The notes under the pieces are model-generated. The model was not told where the DNA came from, did not search any database, and saw only the letters and a program-made list of their open reading frames with translations. A DNA stretch of 64,000 bases from Shewanella sp. 1CM18E (GTDB lineage Bacteria > Pseudomonadota > Gammaproteobacteria > Enterobacterales > Shewanellaceae), in contig NZ_JALNTW010000009.1 of the NCBI RefSeq assembly GCF_023161665.1, positions 102,388-166,387 of the forward strand. Direction: 5' to 3'. The translations under genes and the position numbers were made by a program. Positions 28,781-38,900 of this stretch are shown piece by piece (within the stretch, counting starts at the first letter, position 1; each line of letters starts with the position of its first letter).

Positions 28781-30007
28781 GTTTACTCCCATAATCATTT
28801 TATATTTTTTAATTAAAAATTAATAACAGCACTTAAGGTATTAATAGGGACTTAAGTGATGCTGGAATATTAGCTAGCTATTGTGTATGTACTTAAATTT
28901 TCGGGTAAATTAATTAAAATTAATAAGGAAGTAAAGTGAACTATATATGTCAGCTTATAAGTGTTAATGGTCATGTTTGATAATTAATTTTGCAGATATA
29001 ACACTAGCCAGTAATAAAATTAAATATATTCTTCTTATGACCTGTTAATGATGCATTCTTATGGCTTTTTTATACTCACATTTATGCCGCTGTAATTGTT
29101 TTTTGCAACTTTTCAACGTTTATTGTGCTTCTGCTTTTCCATTTCGCATCAGTTTTTGCAGAATGTAACAGCTGGTTTTATTGATGAGCTTTAGCGCTTA
29201 GATAGTTTGCTGAAAAGAACATCACTTTACTAATGTTTGATAAGCTTTTTTAAAACAGCGGGCTAAGGCAATAAAATAGGTTTTGATTGTTATCTTATGC
29301 TTAGGCTGTTACTGAGCTAAAACGCTTGCGGAATAATAAAACCGCATTATTTAAAATGAATTGATTGTCAGTTATCTATAATTTTCCATGAAAAATGATC
29401 AAAAAATATCATTTCTGGATTTTAATGATTTTTATTGCTTATTTATTAGCTGTATTGCTTGAGAAATATAATTTTAATCAAGTGGAATTAGATCTTACTA
29501 TTAACATTTGTTTGTTGAAATTAAATGTTCAGCAACACCAAAAATCCATCATTTTATCGCGTAAGCTCAATTATCAAGTGTTAATAAGGGGCCTCTGTTA
29601 TAGCTTGGGAAAATTGAGAACAAGATTATCAGTAAGTCCAACAGTTGCTTTTGCCTTGCTGCTGGCTAAGCGTTCTAGCAACAATAAGTTGGGGGATCTT
29701 GTTATCTCTAGCTGATAGCGGTTTGCTCTTCTAAATTGAAAAAGCTCTCTAAGCTTAAATGCCTGAAACTAGGTTAAAATTAAAATAATTCACTAGTTAC
29801 TAATATTTACTGCAACTTACGTGCTAGTTAGTGTGGTTTTTATTCGACTTTCGTATGTGTTAAAATATCGCCCCTTTTACGGCCTCAACCTTTACAAAGT
29901 TGCTCTAAGTCTTTGCAATAGCCGAGGAAAACTCACCGACTCAGCATCAAATTGCCTGTCTAAATAGGGCGAAGTTGCTTGCTGACGACGAAAAAAGTGA
30001 ACACTAC
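28781..30007. other. long AT-rich intergenic region without a convincing gene
   Basis: 1.2 kb between the divergent CpdB-like and BCCT genes. It is AT-rich. One 106-codon frame (29395-29715) exists but has no ribosome binding site and no recognisable sequence. The last 150 bp is less AT-rich and ought to carry the BCCT promoter, with TAAAAT near 29864-29869 as a possible -10. No riboswitch, tRNA or repeat was recognised. Confidence 0.5.
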
Positions 30008-31633
30008 ATGTCGAATTTGACACAATCTGTCGATCGTAAATCAACAGATGAAAACTATCTTGCGGCTCATCCACCCGAGCGCAGCGATCCATCTAGCTTA
30101 AACGCCTTTGCCAGCCCTGTGCTCTGGTTAAGTGGCGGTTTCCTTGTTCTATTTGTTTTACTTGCTGTATTTGATACTTCCGCTCTGTCCAACGTGATTC
30201 AAGTTGGATTCTCAAAAGTGACCCTATGGTTTGGCCCATTTTGGCAGGTGTTATTACTGGCTAACTTGGTGATTGGTCTCTATTTAGCCTTTGCCAGAAC
30301 TGGCGATGTCATTTTAGGTAATCGGGCTAAGCCTGAAATGGATACCTTTAAATGGTTGGCAATTATTCTGTGTACTCTGCTCGCTGGTGGCGGGGTATTT
30401 TGGGCGGCTGCTGAGCCGATTGCCCATTTTGTGTCTTCACCGCCATTTTATGGTGAAGCCGAAGGTCGCCGTTTGGCAATCAATGCGTTATCACAATCCT
30501 TTTTGCATTGGGGCTTTCTAGCTTGGGCGATACTTGGCACTTTAGCCGCAATCGTGCTGATGCACTTGCACTATGATAAAGGCTTACCGCTGCAGCCACG
30601 TACCTTGTTGTACCCGATTTTTGGCGATAAAGCGCTAAATGGCTGGATTGGTACCTTAACAGATACCTTCTGTATTATTGCTGTGGCAGCAGGAACTATT
30701 GGTCCTATTGGTTTTTTAGGGCTGCAAATTAGTTATGCGCTGAACGCGCTATTTGGCGTGCAAGACACCTTAATGACCCAAAGTTTAGTGGTGGTGTTTG
30801 CCATTGCCATGTACACCTTGTCGGCATTAAGTGGCTTAAGCCGTGGTATCCAGATTATTAGTCGCTATAACATTATTTTAGCGGCAGCGTTGATTATCTT
30901 CATTCTGCTGTTCGGCCCAACGAGCTTTATTGTTGATGGTTATCTGCAGGGCATGGCGAGAATGGTGAATAACTTTGTGCCTATGTCGCTGTATCGCGGT
31001 GATGCTGACTGGTTAAGTTGGTGGACAGTATTCTTCTGGGGCTGGTTCTTAGGTTATGGCCCTATGATGGCGATTTTCATTGCGCGAATTTCTCGTGGCC
31101 GCAGCATTCGTCAACTGATCTTGTCGATCGCTTTGATTGCGCCGCTGATCACCTGTTTCTGGTTTAGTGTGGTAGGGGGCTCAGGGCTTGCGTTTGAGCT
31201 GGCTAATCCCGGTGTGATGGCCGATGCCTTTGAAGGCTTTAATTTGCCGGGCGTGTTGTTAGCTATTACTTCGCAGTTGCCTATGCCCACTCTGATTGCG
31301 ATTCTGTTTTTGATCTTAACTACCACCTTTATTGTTACTACAGGTGACTCGATGACTTATACCATTAGTGTGGTGGTTAGCGGATCGACTGAGCCAAGTG
31401 GCGCGATGCGTGCATTTTGGGGGATCTTAATGGGCTTAGTTGCAATCGCGCTTATAGCAATGGGCTCGGGCGGTATTTCAGCCTTGCAGTCGTTTATTGT
31501 GATAACAGCGGTGCCGGTGTCGTTTGTGTTGCTGCCAACCCTGTGGCATGCCCCGAAAATGGCCAAATTAATGGCGGAGCAGCAGTTTGGTAAGCTCGCG
31601 CATAATACTGTGCAGGTAAAGTCATCCCGCTAA
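30008..31633 (+). CDS. BCCT family (betaine/carnitine/choline) transporter
   Basis: 541 residues from the ATG at 30008 (an earlier in-frame start at 29975 adds 11 non-conserved residues). About 12 TM segments. The family signature is clear around residues 335-370: DWLSWWTVFFWGWFLGYGPMMAIFIARISRGRSIRQ. BCCT carriers import quaternary ammonium compounds, with Na+ or H+ or by exchange, often for osmoprotection. The N-terminal ~30 residues are polar and cytoplasmic; there is no long osmosensing C-terminal tail as in BetP. Substrate undetermined. A terminator follows at 31754. Confidence 0.92.
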   Translation: MSNLTQSVDRKSTDENYLAAHPPERSDPSSLNAFASPVLWLSGGFLVLFVLLAVFDTSALSNVIQVGFSKVTLWFGPFWQVLLLANLVIGLYLAFARTGDVILGNRAKPEMDTFKWLAIILCTLLAGGGVFWAAAEPIAHFVSSPPFYGEAEGRRLAINALSQSFLHWGFLAWAILGTLAAIVLMHLHYDKGLPLQPRTLLYPIFGDKALNGWIGTLTDTFCIIAVAAGTIGPIGFLGLQISYALNALFGVQDTLMTQSLVVVFAIAMYTLSALSGLSRGIQIISRYNIILAAALIIFILLFGPTSFIVDGYLQGMARMVNNFVPMSLYRGDADWLSWWTVFFWGWFLGYGPMMAIFIARISRGRSIRQLILSIALIAPLITCFWFSVVGGSGLAFELANPGVMADAFEGFNLPGVLLAITSQLPMPTLIAILFLILTTTFIVTTGDSMTYTISVVVSGSTEPSGAMRAFWGILMGLVAIALIAMGSGGISALQSFIVITAVPVSFVLLPTLWHAPKMAKLMAEQQFGKLAHNTVQVKSSR

Positions 31634-31650
31634 TTTGCTGTTAGCGGCAT

Positions 31651-31706
31651 AGCCTTAACGACTGAGCCTTAATCACTGAGTCTTAACCATGTAGCCTCAA
31701 CAACTA
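31651..31706 (+). repeat. four imperfect 14-nt tandem units after the BCCT gene
   Basis: Units AGCCTTAACGACTG, AGCCTTAATCACTG, AGTCTTAACCATGT and AGCCTCAACAACTA run head to tail at 31651-31706, starting 17 bp after the stop codon and before the terminator. Confidence 0.8.
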
Positions 31707-31753
31707 GGCTATTGTTTGTTGATTTAGCTTAGAAAAGCTCAGATGTTAATCTT

Positions 31754-31788
31754 AAGCCCCATTACTTAATTGTATTGGGGCTTTTTTA
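31754..31788 (+). terminator. rho-independent terminator after the BCCT gene
   Basis: Stem AAGCCCCA / TTGGGGCTT with a 13-nt AT-rich loop and a run of T. Confidence 0.82.
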
Positions 31789-31791
31789 TGA

Positions 31792-32148
31792 TCACATCTC
31801 TTCCGTTACTGTGCACATGCCAGTAAAGGCTGGTTGACCGGCTACTTGCACCGTTGCAAGTAACTCATGATCTGCGAGTGGGTATTGGCCATAGGCGATA
31901 TAAGTTGGGGTTTCGCTGATGTCTTGGCCATCAACACCATCGATACGGTAGATGTTGCTCATAACTGGTGACTTGTAGCTGCCATCAATTTTTACTAGAG
32001 ATTCGTTTGAACGAAGGATCTCAATATTCTTCATTACGACATCATCACTGCCTTTGACCTTGCAAATTAGGTCGCCAGCTTGTGCTACGCCGCTCAATGC
32101 TGCAATGCTAATGGTTGAACCGATTAATAGTTTACTCAATGTATTCAT
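31792..32148 (-). CDS. hypothetical exported protein
   Basis: 118 residues. A signal peptide (residues 1-24, cut after VAQA) precedes a mature part of about 94 residues, beta-rich in appearance, with two cysteines (GDLICKVKG and TGMCTV) placed to form a disulfide near the two ends. No family is recognised. It is monocistronic, convergent with the BCCT gene and separated from it only by that gene's terminator. Confidence 0.7.
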   Translation of the reverse strand: MNTLSKLLIGSTISIAALSGVAQAGDLICKVKGSDDVVMKNIEILRSNESLVKIDGSYKSPVMSNIYRIDGVDGQDISETPTYIAYGQYPLADHELLATVQVAGQPAFTGMCTVTEEM

Positions 32149-32834
32149 TCAATTTAGCCTCATTAATTGTGCACCCAAACAAGATTTGTTATCTCGCATT
32201 AAGTCGAATGCCTGATTTCATTTCTAATAGCGGTATTTAAAATGCTTATTTTGTGCGAGTAATGAGTATGAGCGCACAGGGCTAAGAATAGTTCCCCTTG
32301 ATAAGCTGTCAATTTGCCAGATTTCTATCTTGAATCAATAAATGAGACTTGAGTGCATTTTTGTCGGTCGACAATGGGATCTTGCTGGCTAATTAACTAT
32401 TCTGAGCAGCTTAGTCTAAAGCAGGCGTGAAGCTTACATGGATTAGTATAAGCTTCACTTTGTGGTTGAAGCATTATTTAGCCATTCAAAATCGTTAGCT
32501 GCTATGTATTGCATTAATTCATTCTTTCCACGAATGGGCATTGAAACTCCAAATTTTATTTATGATTTTGCTCAGAGGGTTACAAATGAATTGGCTGGCT
32601 AGTTTATCCAAATAAAATGTACACACTAGTACTAGCGGTGACTTTATCTGCCTTTTTAGCGAGTGTCTGTGATAAATCACAGTCTACGGTGCAGAGGCGA
32701 TATCAATATTTTATCTGTTGAGGATAGATTTAGTTTTATTAAATCTGTATATTTTTGAGTCGTTTATTTGATGTTAGTGTTGTGTTCGCGCTTTAAAGAG
32801 CAAGATAAATCAGATGCAAAGGGACTGTATCATT
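32149..32834. other. intergenic region, with one perfect palindrome
   Basis: About 690 bp with no gene recognised. At 32667-32682 lies a perfect palindrome CTGTGAT-AA-ATCACAG. It resembles CRP/FNR-class half-sites, but the 4-bp core spacer does not match the CRP spacing (TGTGA-N6-TCACA) and the half-sites are not TTGAT. It is about 155 bp before the DUF6445 gene and could be its operator. Confidence 0.45.
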
Positions 32835-33560
32835 ATGGCGATAGTTACAGATATTAAGTTGTTGGCCGTTAATCCTGATGCGCACATTCAGGTGCTGCAA
32901 TTACCTGATTCAGAGCATTTGATTTGGGTTGTTGATGACTTTGTTGCAGACTTCGGGACATTGGTCGATTACAGCAATAATCAAGCTTACTTTAACAAGC
33001 CCGGCAGGGATGGCACGCTTTTTCCTGGCATGCGTGATGAGATGCCCAATAGCTATTACAAAACTTTGTCTGCAATGATTGAGCTACTTGCAATACAGCC
33101 ACAAGGTCAGTATTTCAAACGGCATCAAATAGCAAAGTGCTGGCTATCTAAAGTCACCTTAACTCCGCAACAATTAACCGCTAGACAAAAGATGCCACAC
33201 TTTGACTCTTTGGTTGACCACTCTATGGCTGCTGTACATTATCTCAATGATGATAACTTAGGTGGAACCAACTTTTACCGCTATAAGGGGACAGATAAAT
33301 TAGCTCTTTGTTTTGATGACAAAGAGATGATCTTGGACATGGTTGAAAAGGTTGAAAGTTCTGCTGAGCGGCGCTCAGGCTATATTAATGATAGCGATGA
33401 TTTGTTTGAAAAAGTCTTTTCTATTGCTGCAAAACCTAACCGATTAGTGATCTATTCTGGCAATATTCTTCATAGTGCAAACATAACAGCGCAAGTCGAG
33501 TTTGATAAAAGTGCGCTGAATAATCGTACCTCAATCAATTCCTTTTTTAGTGTGCATTAA
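32835..33560 (+). CDS. DUF6445 family protein (2-oxoglutarate/Fe(II) oxygenase-like)
   Basis: 241 residues from the ATG at 32835, preceded by AAAGGGA; an ATG at 32814 is equally open. The iron-site pattern of cupin-like 2OG oxygenases is visible: PHFDSLVDHSMAAVHYLND (HxD), then NRLVIYSGNILHSANI (distal His), then NRTSINSFFSVH with an arginine that could bind 2-oxoglutarate. NLGGTNFYRYK is typical of DUF6445. Family members are usually seen near outer-membrane receptor or sugar/halogenase clusters; here it stands alone. The substrate is unknown and enzymatic activity is inferred. Confidence 0.75.
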   Translation: MAIVTDIKLLAVNPDAHIQVLQLPDSEHLIWVVDDFVADFGTLVDYSNNQAYFNKPGRDGTLFPGMRDEMPNSYYKTLSAMIELLAIQPQGQYFKRHQIAKCWLSKVTLTPQQLTARQKMPHFDSLVDHSMAAVHYLNDDNLGGTNFYRYKGTDKLALCFDDKEMILDMVEKVESSAERRSGYINDSDDLFEKVFSIAAKPNRLVIYSGNILHSANITAQVEFDKSALNNRTSINSFFSVH

Positions 33561-33669
33561 CAGACAAAGATAGACGCCGCTTGTTGAGATCGCCTTAACG
33601 GAAAAAGAGCTAAGCCAATGTTATACCTATTATAACATCTTGATGTAACGCTGTTGTGGGTGCTTGCCT

Positions 33670-34644
33670 ATGCGCATTTTTTTAATCGTTATCATACTGG
33701 TTTTGCAGAGCTGCAGCAGTCAGCCTACGCAAGACAATACAGCTGTTAATACTCGGGCGCTATTCGACCCTTGGTGTCACTATGCGGCAGATGGATTAGC
33801 CGAGCAGATTAGCCAACAATGTATCGATAATGCCGCCGCGGGCGATGTTGATGCGTTAACCAATTTGGCTTATCTCTATGCCAAAGGCATATTGGTTGAG
33901 CAAGATTTTGCGCGAGCCATGGTGTATTACCGTAAGGCGGCTAGGCAAGGTATGCCCGAAGCACAATACTCACTTGCAGAGATGTATCGCGGTGGCCGTG
34001 TCGGTGAGGCAAATTATGAGTTGGCGCGTTATTGGTATCAACAGTTGGCCAGCCAAGCTGTCGACCCGCAATATCCTAGGCATCAAGTCGATGCCCAGTT
34101 TATGTTGGGATTAATGCACTTTCAGGGCGTGGGTGGCGCGGTTGATTTAAAGGCGGCACAGCATTGGTTAACAATCAGTAGCAGTAATGGCCACAGTGAA
34201 GCGCCATATGTACTAGGTAAGATCTATCTAGAGCACTATAACCAGCCTGCTCAGGCACTTAAATGGTACCAAGTGAGTGCTGAGCGTGAGTTTGCGCCTG
34301 CAATGCACCAAATCGGCATGATGTATATTGATGGTACATCTGGAGAGGTCGATGCAGTGAAAGCTGAAACTTGGCTTGAGCGCGCAGCGAGCTTAGGCTT
34401 GGCTGAAGCCCAAGTTGATTTAGCCACCAGTGAATATAACGGCATGAACGGCAAGCCGGATTTTATCAAAATCTATGTTTGGTTAGATGCGGCCGCTGGT
34501 CAAGGTAATGCCATGGCTAAGCAACGGCTCGAATTTATTGCAGCTAAACTTAATCCACAACAATTAGTTAAAGCACGGGCATTGAGTAAACAGTGCAGCG
34601 CGAGCCAATTTAAACAGTGCAAGACCCTCAGTTTAGCTAACTAA
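33670..34644 (+). CDS. Sel1-repeat (TPR-like) lipoprotein
   Basis: 324 residues from the ATG at 33670 (a TTG at 33664 is in frame). The signal peptide ends in LQSC, a lipobox with C15. The mature protein is a solenoid of about six Sel1-like repeats, for example ALTNLAYLYAKGILVEQDFARAMVYYRKAARQG and AEAQVDLATSEYNGMNGKPDFIKIYVWLDAAAGQG. Sel1 repeats mediate protein contacts and are common in envelope proteins. The C-terminal tail has two cysteines (QCSASQFKQC). The partner is unknown. The downstream gene follows after about 100 bp. Confidence 0.85.
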   Translation: MRIFLIVIILVLQSCSSQPTQDNTAVNTRALFDPWCHYAADGLAEQISQQCIDNAAAGDVDALTNLAYLYAKGILVEQDFARAMVYYRKAARQGMPEAQYSLAEMYRGGRVGEANYELARYWYQQLASQAVDPQYPRHQVDAQFMLGLMHFQGVGGAVDLKAAQHWLTISSSNGHSEAPYVLGKIYLEHYNQPAQALKWYQVSAEREFAPAMHQIGMMYIDGTSGEVDAVKAETWLERAASLGLAEAQVDLATSEYNGMNGKPDFIKIYVWLDAAAGQGNAMAKQRLEFIAAKLNPQQLVKARALSKQCSASQFKQCKTLSLAN

Positions 34645-34746
34645 TCATAAAAATTAACTTTTGATTTTAATCTAGGCCTCAGGTTGGCTAATTATGATGA
34701 GCTGATTTGTTGTCTATTTTTGTGGTTTAAATAAGGATTTATTGTT

Positions 34747-35151
34747 TTGAATACTGCTAATTCCAATTCATCTCGCCGCAAACCTTTGATTGCTTTGGGT
34801 GTTGTGGCTTCTATTGTGGCGCTGTTTGTGGCTTTAGTTATGGTTATGCCAAAAGGCTTTAAGGCAACCCATGAAGAGATAGGTACAGGTAAGCCTGCTA
34901 TCGTTTTTGTTTATGATAATGGTTTGGCGATGAGCAACAGCCAAACTGAGCAGATGAATGAAGCGCGGGATTACCTTGGTGACTCGGTATATTTTTTGAT
35001 AGCAACAACTGGCACACCTGAAGGCGATAAGTTGATCCGCCAACACCGTGCTGATTCGGCAGAGTTATTATTATTTGATGCTTCAGGCAAGCTCACTAAA
35101 AGACAGTATGGCCTGAAAACCGCTGGCGAGTTAGTTATGTGGGTAGAGTAA
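34747..35151 (+). CDS. membrane-anchored thioredoxin-fold-like protein without CxxC
   Basis: 134 residues starting at a TTG with AAGGAT upstream. One TM helix (about 14-35) leaves a short basic cytoplasmic tail and a ~95-residue periplasmic domain. The pattern KPAIVFVYDNGLAMSNSQTEQMNEARDYLGDSVYFLIATTGTPEGDKLIRQHRADSAELLLFDASGKLTKRQYGLKTAGELVMWV follows the beta-alpha-beta plan of a thioredoxin fold (a final strand-helix with YGLKTAGEL), but the active-site CxxC is absent. Function unknown, likely structural or a degenerate redox protein. A terminator follows. Confidence 0.65.
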   Translation: MNTANSNSSRRKPLIALGVVASIVALFVALVMVMPKGFKATHEEIGTGKPAIVFVYDNGLAMSNSQTEQMNEARDYLGDSVYFLIATTGTPEGDKLIRQHRADSAELLLFDASGKLTKRQYGLKTAGELVMWVE

Positions 35152-35204
35152 TCATCATTTAATAGCCGTTATCATTGATAGCTATTAGGAAAGTGAATAT
35201 CCGG

Positions 35205-35247
35205 AAAACCATCCACCAGACATAAATGTCAAAGCGGATGGTTTTTT
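35205..35247 (+). terminator. bidirectional terminator before ppnP
   Basis: 10-bp stem AAAACCATCC / GGATGGTTTT with a 21-nt loop and a T run; the reverse strand also ends in GGTTTT, serving ppnP. Confidence 0.75.
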
Positions 35248-35267
35248 GCTTTACGGTTTATGAGCTA

Positions 35268-35549
35268 TTAACCGTAAATACAAAGGTAAGCGGTTTGAGT
35301 CGCTACTTTTACTTGAAACTTTGCATCGCCAATAACATCAAATTGTTCACCAGCGTTAAAGGTTTGCCATTCAGTTTGGCCTGGTAGTAATACCGTTAGT
35401 GCGCCTGAGATCACCTGCATTACTTCTGGTGCTGCAGTGCCAAACTCATAGTCACCCGCTTCCATTACGCCTACCGAGGCTGGTTTATCTGCACCAGCGA
35501 AAGAAATAGACTTAACCTGACCTTCAAAATATTCATTAACCGCTAACAT
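35268..35549 (-). CDS. ppnP: pyrimidine/purine nucleoside phosphorylase PpnP
   Basis: 93 residues, a single small cupin. The pattern [89 protein letters not shown] follows E. coli PpnP (YaiE, 94 residues) along its length. PpnP phosphorolyses several purine and pyrimidine nucleosides to base and ribose-1-phosphate in the cytoplasm. CGAGGAAT precedes the ATG. It is monocistronic. Confidence 0.95.
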   Translation of the reverse strand: MLAVNEYFEGQVKSISFAGADKPASVGVMEAGDYEFGTAAPEVMQVISGALTVLLPGQTEWQTFNAGEQFDVIGDAKFQVKVATQTAYLCIYG

Positions 35550-35977
35550 TATAATTCCTCGTGATAAGAGCGTTGAACATGGCTAAACAGAGTGCGTTTA
35601 GGGCTCATCGTTCAACGGCGGGATAGTATCACTAAACTTATATTACTGCTGAATCCCAATGCCATATTGAGTGTGATTGATATGAAACTAATCAGTGTCG
35701 CTTAGGGATAGAGATGAAGTAGAAAAAAATTCATGTGCAGGGCAAATTTAATAAAGGGTAATTAACTAACGATTAGCAGTATATTGGATTAAAAACCCGC
35801 CAAATTCTGTGTTACAAAACTCTTGGCTTTATATGGCACTAAATGGCAATTGTTCGACCTTGGAAATGCTTATTTTCCTCATAAATTCAAAGTGTAATGC
35901 TAATGCACTATGTTGACTTGTTAGTTGCGTGTAATAAGATGCACCTTTCAAGGATTGAATGATGGAGCAAAGATTAA
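35550..35977. other. divergent intergenic region, ppnP / HD-GYP sensor
   Basis: About 430 bp with no gene. It should hold both promoters. A partial inverted repeat TGATTGATATGAAACTAATCAG lies near 35677-35698. Nothing else is recognised. Confidence 0.4.
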
Positions 35978-38900
35978 ATGAGCACCGTGGTCAATAAGAG
36001 TAAAAAGCGGTTCACCATTCGAGTAACAGTGGTGGGGATTTTTATCTTAGCAACGGTATTAACCGCTGCCATTGCCATAGGTCTGCAATATTACTTCAGT
36101 AAAGCGATGGCAACGGATTCTGCTGTTAATCTTTACAACCTTACCGCCAAAAATACTAGCCGTTATCTCACTCAAGTCGATAGCCAAGCTATAAATACCG
36201 TACAACTACTGTCGAGTTTTGATGCGTTACAAGTTAATGACGGCGTGAACCTTGAAACTCGGCGTGTGTTTGCTGAAATCATGCGAACTAATCCATTGTT
36301 TTACGCCCTCTACATTGGCATGCCCAATGGTGATTTTTACGAGCTAATTAATCTCGATGCTCACCCGATAATTAGGGAGCAGCTCAATGCGTCGCACCTT
36401 GATCGCTGGGTGATTATTGCAATTAACGGTCAAGGTGAACTGCGACAACGCAAGCAATCTTATTTTGATGACGAATTTACTCTTAGGGTCAGCCAAATCG
36501 AGTCGAGTGAGTATGACGCCAGAGTGAGGCCATGGTTTATTAATGCTAATGGCGCGACAGTGTCAAAAACTGAGCCTTATCTGTTCCAGCATTTACAATC
36601 TCCGGGGCAAACATATTCGATAAAACTGCCTGAAACAGGTGCTGTGTTAGCGTTAGACATTGCGTTGTCGAGTCTGTCTGATTATTTAGTCATGCAAGGT
36701 GAAGATGACAACACCGCAAGCGAAAAGAAGATATATCTCTATAAGCAAAGTGGTGAGTTGATTGCTTCTAATCAAGTAAAACAAATTGGCATTAAAATTC
36801 CAGAATCTCAGCCTTTACGTTTAACTGAAAAGCAACGCAATTTAATCGCAAAGACAGAGCCATTAAAGGTTTCTAACGAGACTGACTGGGCACCAATTGA
36901 CTTTGCGATATCTGGCATGCCTCAGGGGTATAGCGTTGATTTATTGAACCTTGTTGCAGATATGACAGGGCTGCAGTTGCGGTATATCAATGGATTTAGT
37001 TGGAGTGAGTTAACCGATAAGTTCAAAAAGCAAGAATTGGCCATGTTGCACTCAGTGATAAAAACTGATGAAACCCGCTTAATGGGTGAGTTTAGTGAGC
37101 CATTTCTTGAGTTACCTTACGCCTTAGTGACTCAACAAGGCCTAGAGACGATTACCCATATTGAGCAGTTGTTCGGTAAGCAATTAGCCATACCCAGTGG
37201 TTGGTCAATTGTCGAGGTGATCCGCAGTAACTACCCACAAATTGAAATTGTTGAAATGCCGTCAACCTACGCTATTTTGCATGCGGTAGAAGAGGGCGAG
37301 GTCTATGCTGCACTGGATAATAGTATTATTTTGCATTACACCGCGCGGCAGTTCTTTGTAGAGAACATTCAATATCATGAACAGATAAACTTTGCCCCGT
37401 TAACGATAGATACCGGCTTGCATATCGTGCTGGCAAAGCAGAATTCTGCACTGATTGAAATAATCAATTTAGCATTGGCCAATATCACAGCAGAGCAAAA
37501 ACAGGCATTAAAGGATAAATGGTTTGCTGGTGGCGTAAAACAAAACTTAACCACCAAAGGTACTGTACCGTATGAAGCGCTAATTGATATTGCAAAGCAG
37601 CCAGATAGCCAAAGAAAGTTAATTCAGCGCGAGATCAACGGTGTGAAAGAGTTTCTTTATGTCACTCCGTTTGGCGATGCATCCGCTGGCAGTGAAGAAT
37701 ATTTTGCCATAGTGGTTCCAGCAAAAGAGCTATTAGCTAGCAGTGTTGAAAAGGTTCAACATTCGATCTTATTTACTAGCTTGTGTTTACTATTTATCTT
37801 GCCAATATCTTGGGTTTTCTCTTCGCCAATTATTAGGCCGATTAAGCTATTGGAAAAGGAAAATGAAAAGATCAAAAATCGCCAATATGATGATGTGATC
37901 AAGGTTGATTCTAATATTACTGAGCTGGATGAATTAGCTCACTCTATGATGGATATGTCCTGTTCTATCAAGGAATACGAAGAAAACCAAAAGGAGCTAA
38001 TGGAGTCGTTTATTAAGCTTATCGCACAAGCGATCGATGATAAGTCTCCTTATACTGCAGGTCATTGTAATCGCGTGCCTGAGCTTGGCTTAATGCTTGC
38101 TGCAGCGGCTGAAAAGTCAGATTTAGCCCCCTTTAAAGACTTTAAGTTTAACTCAGCCGATGAGCATCGTGAATTTAGGATAGCGGCTTGGCTGCATGAT
38201 TGCGGCAAGATCACCACGCCAGAGTTTATTGTGGATAAAGGCACAAAGCTTGAAGCGGTTTATAACCGTATTCATGAAGTGCGTATGCGATTTGAAGTGT
38301 TATGGCGCGATGCTGAGATCCATTACTTAAAGCAAGTTGCGTTAGATGATGAGGCGAAAGAGTTTTATCTTGCAGAGTTAGAGCAAAAGCAAAATCAGTT
38401 AAAACAAGACTTTGAATTTATTGCCACTGCTAATATTGGTGGCGAGTTTATGGGGCAAGAGTCTAAAGACAGGTTGGCCGAGCTAGCGAGTATCACTTGG
38501 CAGCGTCATTTTGATGACAGACTCGGTTTGTCGCCAGTAGAAGAGCTCAACTTGAGTGAGCGAGAAGAACAGCAAGTATATCCGGTTACCGAACCGCTAT
38601 TACGTGACAAACCAGAACATATCATTAAGCGGATTAATGAAGTTAAGTTTGATCCCAAGTTTGGTATTAAGATGACCATTCCAAAAGATCAATACAACTT
38701 AGGCGAGTTATATAACCTGTCGATCTCAAGAGGTACGTTAACCGCTGAAGATCGATTTAAGATCAATGAACATATTACTAGCACGATTAAGATGCTGGAG
38801 AACTTACCTTTCCCACCGGAGTTAGCGCGGGTGCCGCGTTATGCATCGACTCATCATGAAACCTTAAAAGGTACCGGCTACCCACGTAAATTAACAGCTG

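Noticed and set aside
29395..29715. 106-codon frame in the AT-rich gap before the BCCT gene
   Set aside because: No ribosome binding site, no recognisable sequence, and composition equal to the surrounding non-coding DNA.
28781..30007. Possible tRNA or riboswitch in the long gap before the BCCT gene
   Set aside because: No cloverleaf, T-loop or known riboswitch core was found on either strand.
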